Assembly: GCA_030610885.1 (NCBI GenBank)
Contig: JAUWQW010000014.1
Location: forward strand, 1 to 34,898
Direction: 5' to 3'
Length of the DNA stretch: 34,898 nucleotides
Source: Candidatus Aminicenantota bacterium
GTDB lineage: Bacteria > Acidobacteriota > Aminicenantia > UBA2199
Shown here: positions 8,371 to 16,387 of the stretch, in pieces
Numbering within the stretch: position 1 is the stretch's first letter
Layout of the letters: each line of letters begins with the position of its first letter
Position numbers and translations under genes: made by a program
Notes under the pieces: model-generated
Seen by the model: the letters and a program-made list of their open reading frames with translations, nothing else
Database searches by the model: none
What the model was told of the DNA's origin: nothing

Positions 8371-9225
8371 ATGAAATTTTGGGATGTAGAAATAGAAAAG
8401 AAATTCTTTACAGAAGCAATGAGAAATTTTGCTTCTCCTGAACAATTATTTTATAACTTATTAGATGGTTACTTCGCTTATGTTCCAAAAGGTAAAGGTG
8501 CGGAAGGGCAAACTTTACAAAGTAGGAATTCTCTAATTGGACAATATACTGAAAAATGGAGCAAAGATTTTTTTCAACCTATTGCGGAAAAATTAGGTCT
8601 GTTTGCTGTAAACAGTGTTGTTTGTTCTGAATTGGGTTTGACAACTCAAAGTGATGCTGATTTGGCGTTTTGTACAACTAATGAAACTCAACAAAAGGCA
8701 AAAAATATAAAACTTCTTTTTGAAATTAAAATGAGTATTGTCAACAATTATAAATTCGAAAATAAGCAAGTATTTTTTGTTGGGGACTATAAAACTCATA
8801 AAGGCAACCCATCTATTTTACGTTCTGACTCTATGTTAAAAGCAATTGGTAAATCTATAAATATAAGAGTTTCGGGATCAGAATCAACAATAATTCCTAT
8901 TGTCATTCTTGGGAATAGCCCAATAACGAAAAATTATGCCCAAAAAGTTGATTTTTTAAAAAAAGCAGGGATTATTCAAAGTTTTATTTCCTTGTATCTA
9001 AACCCTACAGACGATTTTATTAAAAACACTGCTAATAAAGGATTTCAAACATTTGATAAATATCAGGAATTAACGGAATACATATCAACTTTAGTTAATT
9101 CAGATATGAATTTCTTTTCTTCAATGTTACCCCAAAAGAAACTTGGAAATATCATTTTCACTTCTTCGCAAGAAAAGAATGATATTTCAAGAGCCGAAAA
9201 ATTTCTTAATCTTATTAGGGAATAG
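8371..9225 (+). CDS. Probable type II restriction endonuclease
   Basis: A 284-aa protein immediately upstream of a DNA methyltransferase (6-bp gap), the standard layout of a type II restriction-modification unit. A PD-(D/E)XK-like active site is readable as DADLAF (about 96-101) followed about 20 residues later by FEIK (E118, K120). The surrounding alpha/beta pattern also fits that fold. The recognition sequence cannot be told from the protein. An AAGGGAAAG ribosome binding site precedes the ATG. Having the nuclease gene first and sharing one promoter with the methyltransferase raises the question of how self-restriction is avoided on entry. The palindrome in the promoter may be part of the answer. 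Confidence 0.72.
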   Translation: MKFWDVEIEKKFFTEAMRNFASPEQLFYNLLDGYFAYVPKGKGAEGQTLQSRNSLIGQYTEKWSKDFFQPIAEKLGLFAVNSVVCSELGLTTQSDADLAFCTTNETQQKAKNIKLLFEIKMSIVNNYKFENKQVFFVGDYKTHKGNPSILRSDSMLKAIGKSINIRVSGSESTIIPIVILGNSPITKNYAQKVDFLKKAGIIQSFISLYLNPTDDFIKNTANKGFQTFDKYQELTEYISTLVNSDMNFFSSMLPQKKLGNIIFTSSQEKNDISRAEKFLNLIRE

Positions 9226-9231
9226 AAAATT

Positions 9232-10143
9232 ATGAAGAAAAATAATCAAGGAACAGTAACAAGCTCATTCGGAACAAATGGAAGAGTAAATCACGATTCA
9301 AGTAAATTTTATGATTCAAAACTTTATAAAGAATTAGAAAATAAAAAATATATAAATAAAAGTGTAAATTTATTCCCGGAAAATCTTTTAAATAAAACGG
9401 TTCTTGGTTCTGCGGAAGATATGTCAATGCTTCCTGACAATTCTTTGCATTTAATGGTTACTTCCCCACCTTACAATGTTTCAAAAGAATATGACGAAGA
9501 TTTGTCATTAACTGAGTATTTAGAAATGTTAAAAAAAGTCTTTACTGAAGTTTATAGAGTATTGGTAAATGGAGGTCGTGCTTGTGTTAATGTAGCCAAC
9601 CTCGGCAGAAAACCATACATTCCATTATCAGATTACATTTCTAAAATGATGATAGAAATAGGTTTCAATATGCGGGGGGAAATTATTTGGAATAAAGCGG
9701 CAAGTGCGAGTCCTTCAACTGCTTGGGGGAGTTGGATGTCTGCTTCAAATCCGATATTAAGAGATATTCACGAGTATATTTTAGTTTTCTCAAAAGGTGA
9801 TTACAAAAGAGATAGAAAAAAAATAGAAAAAAACATTAAACAAAGCACTATCTCAAAAGAAGACTTTATGGAATGGACAAAATCAATTTGGACATTTAAA
9901 GCTGAATCTGCTCGCAGAGTGGGGCATCCCGCTCCATTCCCGATAGATTTACCATATAGATTAATTCAATTATATTCTTTCACAACTGATATTATTTTAG
10001 ATCCATTTATGGGAAGTGGAACAACTGCAATTGCCGCACTAAAAAGTAATAGAGATTTTGTTGGTTTTGAGATTAACGAGGACTACATAAGATTAACAAA
10101 AACAAGAGTTGAGCCTTATAGGAGTATGTTTAATCTTGTTTGA
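9232..10143 (+). CDS. Beta-class DNA methyltransferase of the restriction-modification pair
   Basis: A 303-aa AdoMet-dependent amino-methyltransferase (N4-cytosine or N6-adenine). The catalytic motif IV TSPPYN at about residues 77-82 precedes the AdoMet-binding motif DPFMGSGTT near residue 262, which is the beta-class order. SPPY is often found in N4-cytosine enzymes, so m4C is my first guess. The N-terminal stretch SSFGTNGRVNHDSSKFYDSK is shared by a recognisable group of type II methyltransferases. A cassette-end-like sequence follows the stop codon directly. Confidence 0.92.
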   Translation: MKKNNQGTVTSSFGTNGRVNHDSSKFYDSKLYKELENKKYINKSVNLFPENLLNKTVLGSAEDMSMLPDNSLHLMVTSPPYNVSKEYDEDLSLTEYLEMLKKVFTEVYRVLVNGGRACVNVANLGRKPYIPLSDYISKMMIEIGFNMRGEIIWNKAASASPSTAWGSWMSASNPILRDIHEYILVFSKGDYKRDRKKIEKNIKQSTISKEDFMEWTKSIWTFKAESARRVGHPAPFPIDLPYRLIQLYSFTTDIILDPFMGSGTTAIAALKSNRDFVGFEINEDYIRLTKTRVEPYRSMFNLV

Positions 10144-10147
10144 AAAC

Positions 10148-10215
10148 AAAACACATAACACATCGTTGCATCTAACATTTTTTCGCCGACGCTTCATAGC
10201 GGCAGGACATAAATA
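10148..10215. repeat. attC-like / cassette-end-like sequence, copy 1 (degenerate)
   Basis: Just after the methyltransferase stop is CACATAACACATCGTTGCAT, and then GCGGCAGG about 35 bp later. The left half closely matches 26185-26205 (CACATAACAAATCGTTCCAC). TAAC-AAATCGTT is reminiscent of the left arm of integron attC sites, but the right arm here is degraded and I see no integrase in the window. It may equally be another short mobile repeat. Confidence 0.35.
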
Positions 10216-10253
10216 GTGACAGATGTCTATTTATTATCTATTATAATTTAAAA

Positions 10254-10955
10254 ATGACAAAATTAACATATGAATGGAGTTTTTTGGAAAAAATATTTTG
10301 TTGGGCTAGATATTTATATTGGTCTGATATTCATTTTAAAAAATTATGTATGTGGCTAGAAAAAGAGAAATTGGGAAAGGAAAACCCTTTAGGGTCACAT
10401 TTTTTTTATCTAATATCCCAGTTTTACGCAAGTTTGTATGTGGTTGTAGAGGGGTGGAAAGATCTGAAATTAAAGGACTCTCTAATAGATAATCTTCTGG
10501 ATAACGAGTTAGTAAAATTACTGAAACGATACCGGAATTCGGTTTATCATTATCAGCCCAAAATGTTAGAAGATAGATACATGGCTTTTTTGAAGAAATC
10601 AGAAACTACGGCGGAATGGACATCTCATCTCCACACAGAATTCTGTTATTTTTACATGAAGTTGTTATACAGTTTTGAAGGAAGTCCAGAACAATTGATG
10701 GAATTCATTAAATTCGCGAAAGAAAATGTAGGATGGTTACCTAAGGGAGAAGCTTCTGGGGCCATTTTTAATGGTATGGAAAAAACAAACAAGGTTAAAA
10801 GAATGTTGTATCAATATAGAGACACATCAAGTACCGCTGCAAAAGATTTGTGTAAAACTATTGTAGACTTAAATAAAATAGCCCGTCAAACCAGAAAAAG
10901 AGATTTACAGTGGAAATTGGAATTTATTCAAAAGAATTTAACACCCCAAAAATAA
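10254..10955 (+). CDS. HEPN-like protein with an Rx4H motif, putative RNase/toxin
   Basis: A 233-aa, mostly helical, soluble protein. The sequence KRYRNSVYHYQ at about 91-101 contains R94-x4-H99, the arginine-histidine arrangement of HEPN ribonuclease domains. The flanking helices (about 50-80 and 85-110) fit the fold. HEPN proteins act as RNA-cutting toxins in toxin-antitoxin and abortive-infection systems. The location directly after a restriction-modification pair supports a defence role. No antitoxin partner (such as an MNT nucleotidyltransferase) is adjacent; the next gene is a small zinc-ribbon protein. Family assignment is moderate; function is inferred. Confidence 0.5.
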   Translation: MTKLTYEWSFLEKIFCWARYLYWSDIHFKKLCMWLEKEKLGKENPLGSHFFYLISQFYASLYVVVEGWKDLKLKDSLIDNLLDNELVKLLKRYRNSVYHYQPKMLEDRYMAFLKKSETTAEWTSHLHTEFCYFYMKLLYSFEGSPEQLMEFIKFAKENVGWLPKGEASGAIFNGMEKTNKVKRMLYQYRDTSSTAAKDLCKTIVDLNKIARQTRKRDLQWKLEFIQKNLTPQK

Positions 10956-10986
10956 ACAAAACAATTTTTTTATAAAAGGAGAGAGT

Positions 10987-11211
10987 ATGTTAAGAAAGGA
11001 AATAGAAGCAATTCTTGAAGATGATTTCATTAACTTTTTGAAACAAAACAACTTGTTGGAAAAATTCCAGAACAAAGAGATAGAATGTAGCCTATGCAAC
11101 ACTCCTATTACTCTCGATAATATATTCGCAATATACTTTGACCAGTCATTCAAATTCTGTTGTAATGACTTTTCTTGCGCTGAAAAATTCAACCAGAGAG
11201 AGAACAGATGA
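10987..11211 (+). CDS. Small zinc-ribbon-like protein
   Basis: A 74-aa protein with a strong AAAAGGAGAG ribosome binding site. After an N-terminal helix come CSLC (about residues 36-39), then CCNDFSC near residues 58-64. These are two cysteine knuckles of a likely zinc ribbon. It overlaps the following membrane-anchored gene by 4 bp (ATGA), so the two are translationally coupled. I do not recognise a named family. A structural or nucleic-acid-binding role with the partner is plausible. Confidence 0.65.
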   Translation: MLRKEIEAILEDDFINFLKQNNLLEKFQNKEIECSLCNTPITLDNIFAIYFDQSFKFCCNDFSCAEKFNQRENR

Positions 11212-12287
11212 GTATCCTGATTGTTATAATATTTATATTATTGGGAATCATTGTTTACTTTTTAAAAAATCCGGAAAAAGTTGATAAATGGAGTTATTTA
11301 ATCAATAAATTTTTACTATGGAGAACTGAAAGGAGAGAAAAAAAAATAATTTCAAAAGGTCTTGATTATAGAATTAGTAGTGTCGCAAAGAAAATCAACA
11401 ACGAAGCTAATGGGATTATACCTTTCGGAGTAAGAATACATTGGAAAAACGTAGAAGAAATTTCTACATTTGTACAAAAAAACAATGTAATAATTGTCTT
11501 AAAGAAAGAAGACAATTCTGATAAAAACATAATAGATGCATGTATGGCTTTCGTCCCCCAAGCAGTTTTACCTAAGGCTAGGAATGTTATAAGAAACGAT
11601 TTGATAAATTCAATTGACTACTATTTGATAAAAAAAATTTTAATGTCTGGGAATTATGACTCTGCTTACAATTTCTTTGTAAAAAATGTTTTAGATAAAA
11701 ACCATCTTGTAGATCGTCAATTAAAAACAACTATGAATGATTTATCAAATCTAGATTCGATCGGATTTTTCACAAGAGTCCTGCTTGAAGAATACAGAAA
11801 ACTAGGGAATTTAACTTATGGTACCTCAGAAGAATACAGATACAAAAGCGAAACATATGATTTTTTTAGATTTTTGAAAAACCTGTCCCAGAGATCGCCA
11901 GGTGATGACAAACCCCCACTAATTTTCAACGGTAAAAGAATAAAGATTGCAATTATTTTTGTGGCTAAAAAAGCAACTCTAATGAGTTGGGGAGTAGATG
12001 CCCATCTAAACAGAATAAAAGAAGATTGCCGATTAGGTGTTCAAAGAATTTTTGTTTTTTCCTACGCCCAAAGTATTAATGAAGTCATAAAAAGCGAGGA
12101 AGGATATGCCATCAGTGTCAAAAAAAGAAAATCATTTATTCCACTATCTCAAATCGAACGCCGATGTAAAGACCTAAATTGTATCAGATTAGTTAAAAAG
12201 CAGATGTATAAAACATTTGATACGACTGGTCGTAAAAGAACAGCTAAATTTTTGTTATATGAAGTCATTCCAACAGGCGATCTTTAA
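11208..12287 (+). CDS. Membrane-anchored protein of unknown function, partner of the zinc-ribbon protein
   Basis: A 359-aa protein with one N-terminal transmembrane helix (about residues 2-20). A basic linker (WRTERREKK) follows, then a long cytoplasmic or soluble part. A hydrophobic strand-rich segment near 245-285 (IKIAIIFVAKKATL, then VQRIFVFSYAQS) looks like the core of an alpha/beta domain, but I cannot name it. The gene overlaps the zinc-ribbon gene by 4 bp. With the HEPN-like gene upstream, it closes the defence-like island. A small zinc protein coupled to a membrane-tethered protein recalls two-component anti-phage systems, but nothing in the sequence proves this. Confidence 0.6.
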   Translation: MSILIVIIFILLGIIVYFLKNPEKVDKWSYLINKFLLWRTERREKKIISKGLDYRISSVAKKINNEANGIIPFGVRIHWKNVEEISTFVQKNNVIIVLKKEDNSDKNIIDACMAFVPQAVLPKARNVIRNDLINSIDYYLIKKILMSGNYDSAYNFFVKNVLDKNHLVDRQLKTTMNDLSNLDSIGFFTRVLLEEYRKLGNLTYGTSEEYRYKSETYDFFRFLKNLSQRSPGDDKPPLIFNGKRIKIAIIFVAKKATLMSWGVDAHLNRIKEDCRLGVQRIFVFSYAQSINEVIKSEEGYAISVKKRKSFIPLSQIERRCKDLNCIRLVKKQMYKTFDTTGRKRTAKFLLYEVIPTGDL

Positions 12288-12452
12288 ACAATATGTTTTT
12301 ATCATTCCCAGCAGCTAAAAATGAATGATTTGTAAGCGCCTCCCTTTATATTTACAATCATATTTTAATTTATTAAGATTTTTTATTTAAATATATTTCC
12401 AAATATTAATCGGCAGTAGATAGTAGATTAAAAACATCTTCTACTGTATTCT

Positions 12453-12480
12453 GGGATCAGGTCTTGTATTTTGCAATGTT
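12453..12480 (+). repeat. Solo left end of a RAYT-type element
   Basis: 25 of 28 bases match the left terminus of the intact RAYT element at 27292-27319, including TCAGGTCTTGT and TTTTGCA. No transposase or right end lies nearby. It marks an old insertion or an unoccupied REP-like site. Confidence 0.7.
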
Positions 12481-12520
12481 TTTTATAATAAATTTTATTT
12501 TTAAATTCTCAAATATGTAT

Positions 12521-12736
12521 GCTTGATTCCAAGTCCCCTGAAGTAATGGTCATATTGAAAGGTTTAATAGAACTATTCAAGAGCAATTTGTGCAATGGCA
12601 TGAGGAGGATTTATACGAAGATATACAAGAATTTAATAGAAAACTAATGGGGGATTTGATCTGGTATAATACAGAAAAACCTCATAGGAGTATTAACAAA
12701 TTATCTCCTATGATGTATTATATTAATGTGGTTATT
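12521..12736 (+). pseudogene. Integrase-core (rve) transposase remnant, C-terminal fragment
   Basis: The frame from about 12545 reads NGHIERFNRTIQEQFVQWHE, the conserved end of an rve/DDE integrase core. It ends in YNTEKPHRSINKLSPMMYYI, the typical last motif of IS3/IS481-type transposases. Just upstream the residues DSKSPEV appear in another frame (about 12524-12544), so a one- or two-base frameshift separates them from NGHIERF. The N-terminal helix-turn-helix and most of the catalytic domain are gone. It is a dead insertion-sequence relic. Confidence 0.85.
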
Positions 12737-12818
12737 AAGAATAAAAAAAACTCTCTAATATGTTATGGATTCTTATAGGTATTTGCTTTATTATATAATA
12801 TTGAGTATGATAAATCAT

Positions 12819-12851
12819 AACAAGAAAAAGAATAAGGGTGTATGGAACAGG
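12819..12851. repeat. 33-bp dispersed repeat, copy 2
   Basis: 31 of 33 bases match 3491-3523 in the same orientation. Downstream sequence is unrelated between copies, so the repeat ends after GGAACAGG. It may be the end of a small non-autonomous element. Confidence 0.6.
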
Positions 12852-13057
12852 ATCTTTATTTTTTTTGTATATTTTGTTGACAATATAAATCGTATAAGTA
12901 AAATGTATGTAATGTCAGAATACATAAAATTTTTGAGGAAAATAAAAGAAGTATATGTAAAAAGCCTTAGAAAAAGCTGGAATCAAATTCTTTTAAAATT
13001 ACCGCATAATCTCTTTTATATTAATCAGATAAAATTTTTGAAAAAAGGAGGTTTTAG

Positions 13058-14068
13058 ATGAAAAGAAAAATCTGGATAGGAATCACTATTGTCGTAGTTG
13101 TGGTCATAATGTTAGTCGCGACTGCTCTTATGAACGGCTGTGCAAAGCAGCCGTCGCCAAAGAAATTAGATTTAGTGCTTGCAGTTAATGTTACGACTTA
13201 TTCAGCCCCAGTTTACATTGCTCTGGCGAAGGGCTTTTGGGAAGAAGAGGGTTTGAAAATAACCAGAAAGGATTTTGCTGCTGGTCGATTTTGCTTAGAT
13301 GCAATTCTGGGAGGAAAAGCCGATTTTGGTACTGTGGCAGAAGCACCTATGGTTTTTGTCGGACTGACAGGACAAAAGGCTTTGATAATAGCAACTATGG
13401 CTTCTGGTGACAATGAGATGAAAGTCATAGCTCGAAAAGACCATGGCATCGTTTCACCCCTGGACATAAAGGGCAAGAAAGTTGCGGCACTCGTTAGTAC
13501 TGTGTCAGAATTCTTTTTGTATCTCTTCCTAAATGAGCACGGAATGACGATGTCTAACATAAATCTTGTCAACCTAAAGCCGGCAGAAATGCCCAACGCT
13601 CTGATAAATGGTGACATCGACGCTTTTGCAGTATGGGAACCTTTCGTTTACAATGCCGGCAAAGTATTAAATGAAAAGGCAACAGTCCTCTCTTCAAAAG
13701 GGCTTTATGACATTCCGTTTAATATCGTAATTCCTGAGGAACTTGCGCAGAAATATCCTGAAACTATAAAAAGTATTTTACGAGGATTGGTCAAAGCGGA
13801 GCAATTTATTGGCACAAATAGGAAAGAGGCTTTAGAGATAATTTCAAAGGAAGTTGGACTTTCTACCGATGTTCTTGAAGGGTTAGCCAAAGATATTAAA
13901 TTTGAATTAATGCTAAACAACTCAACTATTGACCTGATGGAGAGAGAGGCAAAATGGGCTATTGAAGCCGGTTATGCTCCGAAAGATGCGAAAATTCCAG
14001 ATTATCGCTCATTGTTCTATACTAAGGCACTGAAAAGTCTCAATCCAAAAGCAGTTACCATTGAGTAA
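13058..14068 (+). CDS. ABC transporter substrate-binding lipoprotein (SsuA/TauA/NMT1-like)
   Basis: A 336-aa periplasmic binding protein tethered as a lipoprotein: a hydrophobic signal segment then NGC with the lipidated Cys at about residue 28. The NMT1/SsuA fold is apparent from YSAPVYIALAKGFWEEEGL near the start, DAILGGKADFGT, and LINGDIDAFAVWEPFV. This class brings in sulfonates, nitrate or bicarbonate, taurine or thiamine precursors; the ligand is not readable. GGAGG lies 7 bp before the ATG. It is the first gene of an importer operon with a permease and ATPase. GC content is visibly higher than in the island before it. Confidence 0.9.
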   Translation: MKRKIWIGITIVVVVVIMLVATALMNGCAKQPSPKKLDLVLAVNVTTYSAPVYIALAKGFWEEEGLKITRKDFAAGRFCLDAILGGKADFGTVAEAPMVFVGLTGQKALIIATMASGDNEMKVIARKDHGIVSPLDIKGKKVAALVSTVSEFFLYLFLNEHGMTMSNINLVNLKPAEMPNALINGDIDAFAVWEPFVYNAGKVLNEKATVLSSKGLYDIPFNIVIPEELAQKYPETIKSILRGLVKAEQFIGTNRKEALEIISKEVGLSTDVLEGLAKDIKFELMLNNSTIDLMEREAKWAIEAGYAPKDAKIPDYRSLFYTKALKSLNPKAVTIE

Positions 14069-14084
14069 TTGGTATTTGTGAGCT

Positions 14085-14858
14085 ATGATTCCATTCATTA
14101 AAAAACTCAGCTCGAAGCGACTCGCTATCCTCGTACCAATCCCACTGTTTCTGCTGTTGTGGGAGATAGTGTCACGAGTTGGTTTGTATAATGCCGCCCT
14201 TTTCCCTCCACCCAGCAGAGCTTTATTAGCGCTCATCGAAATGCTGAAGGAAGGAACTCTACTTTCTGATGCTTTTATCAGTGTTAAAAGGGTATCTATT
14301 GGATTTTGTCTTGGTTCATTTGCAGGGATTAGTATTGGCACTCTCACAGGAAGAAGCAAATTTTTCGGAATAACACTCGGGCAGCTTATACAGCTTTTTC
14401 GCCCTATACCTGTGATAGCTTTTGTTTCCTTAACCATTATATTTTTTGGTCTTGGTGAGTTCTCCAAATATTTTCTCATAACATGGGGTGTCTTTTTTCC
14501 TGTCTGGTTGAATACAGACACTGGAATTTCAAGAGTAGAAAGTAGCTATTTAAGGGCAGCCCAAAGCCTAGGGGCAAATACGAGACGACTTCTTACTGAA
14601 GTAATAATCCCTGCAGCTTTGCCTTATATTGCAGCTGGCATGCGAATAGGTATCGCAGTGGCATACATTTGCCTAATCGTCGCTGAAATGACTGGTGCTT
14701 CTGAAGGACTCGGCTATCGTATTGAGATAACTCGTTTAGTATTCAGGATTGATAAAATGATTGGGATTCTGGTTGTCCTCGGAGTGTTGGGGGCATTATC
14801 TGATGGTGCTTTTGTATGGTTTAGAAACAAGTTACTCCCATGGCATAAATGGATTTAA
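14085..14858 (+). CDS. ABC transporter permease (SsuC/TauC-like)
   Basis: A 257-aa inner-membrane permease with about six helices. The coupling-helix EAA-type loop is visible as RAAQSLGANTRRLLTEVIIPAALP (split here: RAAQSLGANT, then EVIIPAALPYI), about residues 157-185. It lies 16 bp after the binding-protein gene and overlaps the ATPase gene. It forms the channel of the importer. Confidence 0.92.
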   Translation: MIPFIKKLSSKRLAILVPIPLFLLLWEIVSRVGLYNAALFPPPSRALLALIEMLKEGTLLSDAFISVKRVSIGFCLGSFAGISIGTLTGRSKFFGITLGQLIQLFRPIPVIAFVSLTIIFFGLGEFSKYFLITWGVFFPVWLNTDTGISRVESSYLRAAQSLGANTRRLLTEVIIPAALPYIAAGMRIGIAVAYICLIVAEMTGASEGLGYRIEITRLVFRIDKMIGILVVLGVLGALSDGAFVWFRNKLLPWHKWI

Positions 14859-15688
14859 AAGAGAAATACAAAATGAAAGGAGACAGTGTCGTAATCCCCA
14901 AAATATCAGTTAGAAACTTGACAGTCATTTATAGGGGAAATCATGATACGCCTGCTGTACAAGACTTCTCGTTTAATGTCCCGGCTGGAGGATTTACCAG
15001 TCTTTTAGGAACTTCCGGCTGTGGTAAGTCAACCATAATCAATGCAATTGCTGGTTTTGTTCCCCCAACTAAAGGACAGGTACTGATGGATGGCAACCCA
15101 ATAATGGGACCCGGACCCGACCGTGTCGTTGTATTTCAAGATTATGTACTTTTTCCATGGAAAACAGTTTTGGGAAATGTTGAATTCGGTCCCAGGATGA
15201 GCGGGAAAAGTAAGAATGATTGTGAAAATATTGCCAAAGAATATATTGAACTAGTTGGGTTGCGGGGATATGAGCATAAATATCCTGGAGAACTTTCTGG
15301 TGGAATGGCTCAGAGAGTTGGTTTAGCACGCGCATTGGCAAGTGAGGAAACAGGTGTAATTTTAATGGATGAACCTTTTGGTTCACTCGATGCGCAAACT
15401 CGCTTAATAATGCAGGAATTATTGTTGAAAATCTGGGAGGATCTTCACAAAACCATAGTTTTTGTAACCCATGATGTGGATGAAGCCATATTGCTGGCCG
15501 AAGAAATCATAATAATGACTGCTTCTCCGGGAAGAGTGAAAAAGGTTATAGATGTTCCTATGTCAAGACCTCGTTCTTATCGTGATATAGCCAGTGCTGA
15601 ATATATACAGATTAAAGGAGAAGTGCTTACATTGATAAGAGAAGAAACCCTTAAGATAATGAATGTTTCAAGTTTAGTCAAAAAATAG
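14849..15688 (+). CDS. ABC transporter ATP-binding protein (SsuB/TauB-like)
   Basis: A 279-aa ATPase of the nitrate/sulfonate/taurine importer class. Walker A is LGTSGCGKST (about 53-62), the signature is LSGGMAQRVGLARAL, Walker B is VILMDEPFGSLD, and the H-loop sits in FVTHDVDEAI. The listed start overlaps the permease by 10 bp but lacks a good Shine-Dalgarno. Internal starts at 14873 or the GTG after AAAGGAGACA are plausible and would trim the poorly conserved N-terminus. The next gene follows 11 bp downstream. Confidence 0.92.
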   Translation: MDLKEKYKMKGDSVVIPKISVRNLTVIYRGNHDTPAVQDFSFNVPAGGFTSLLGTSGCGKSTIINAIAGFVPPTKGQVLMDGNPIMGPGPDRVVVFQDYVLFPWKTVLGNVEFGPRMSGKSKNDCENIAKEYIELVGLRGYEHKYPGELSGGMAQRVGLARALASEETGVILMDEPFGSLDAQTRLIMQELLLKIWEDLHKTIVFVTHDVDEAILLAEEIIIMTASPGRVKKVIDVPMSRPRSYRDIASAEYIQIKGEVLTLIREETLKIMNVSSLVKK

Positions 15689-15699
15689 GAGGTGCTCTC

Positions 15700-16353
15700 A
15701 TGTGTATCCAAGATGCCGCAAGCTTTCTTACACAGGTTTTTCTCCCCATAACTATAGGGATGGCAGCATTATTTTACACCTTTGCATTCACTTTTTTCAA
15801 GAACTTACTTCATGAGCTAGATGAATATTTAAAAAATGAACTAAAATCTGATCCTAATAAAGAAATGTCAATAAAAGAAAAAGAAATAAAAAAAAAAGAA
15901 GAGTATTGCAACATTGTCAACTACTGTCATTTAGGAGAACTGATTATGCACCTTCTTTTTTCGTGGTGTACATTTTCTTTTCTTTTTGGCGTGTTTAGCT
16001 ATATGGGTCTGAATTCAATGTATATGACTTCGGATCCAATTTGGTGGAAGATAATACTTGGAATCGTTTTAGCATTCTTGTGTGCATTATCTGTTAGATT
16101 GATATATCGTGACTTAAATAATAAAAAAATTAAAGTAATCGGGCTCGGAACTGCTTTTCTTCTTGCTGTGCCAACCCTGGGCTCATTTTTTATTTTATTC
16201 TTAATATTTTGTCATGATCTATCCAAAATATTGCCAGTTATTCTACTGCTTATGCTAATGGGTTTGGTATTCTATTTACTATACTGGTTCTTTATGTCTT
16301 TTAAATATTCTCCTCTGCGATCTTTGCAGGAATTACGAGGTACCGTAAATTAG
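15700..16353 (+). CDS. Multi-pass membrane protein of unknown function in the importer operon
   Basis: A 217-aa protein with an excellent AGGAGGTG ribosome binding site. It has about five hydrophobic segments (roughly residues 12-32, 80-105, 112-132, 143-168 and 175-198). A charged, Lys/Glu-rich loop lies between the first two (around 42-70). No family recognised. Its position between the ABC importer and the B12-binding radical SAM gene, with short gaps, suggests one operon. Confidence 0.65.
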   Translation: MCIQDAASFLTQVFLPITIGMAALFYTFAFTFFKNLLHELDEYLKNELKSDPNKEMSIKEKEIKKKEEYCNIVNYCHLGELIMHLLFSWCTFSFLFGVFSYMGLNSMYMTSDPIWWKIILGIVLAFLCALSVRLIYRDLNNKKIKVIGLGTAFLLAVPTLGSFFILFLIFCHDLSKILPVILLLMLMGLVFYLLYWFFMSFKYSPLRSLQELRGTVN

Positions 16354-16387
16354 GTCGGACCAAGTGATCACAACCGGGAAAGGAAGT

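Larger units (their letters stand above)
12288..13057. other. Gene-poor stretch rich in mobile-element debris
   Basis: This 770-bp stretch holds no intact gene that I believe. It contains a weak hairpin (CAGTAGA/TCTACTG, 12414-12446), a solo RAYT left end (12453-12480), an integrase fragment (12521-12736) and copy 2 of a 33-bp repeat (12819-12851). The reading frame at 12765-13061 is low-complexity, highly basic and crosses the repeat, so I do not call it. GGAGG just before 13058 serves the next gene. Confidence 0.6.

Noticed and set aside
12765-13061. 98-aa open frame upstream of the importer operon
   Set aside because: It has low-complexity Lys/Ile/Tyr-rich composition, crosses the 33-bp repeat, and lacks a ribosome site. 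The GGAGG near its end belongs to the next gene.
14009-14521. 170-aa antisense frame over the ABC permease
   Set aside because: A shadow of a well-supported permease gene on the other strand.
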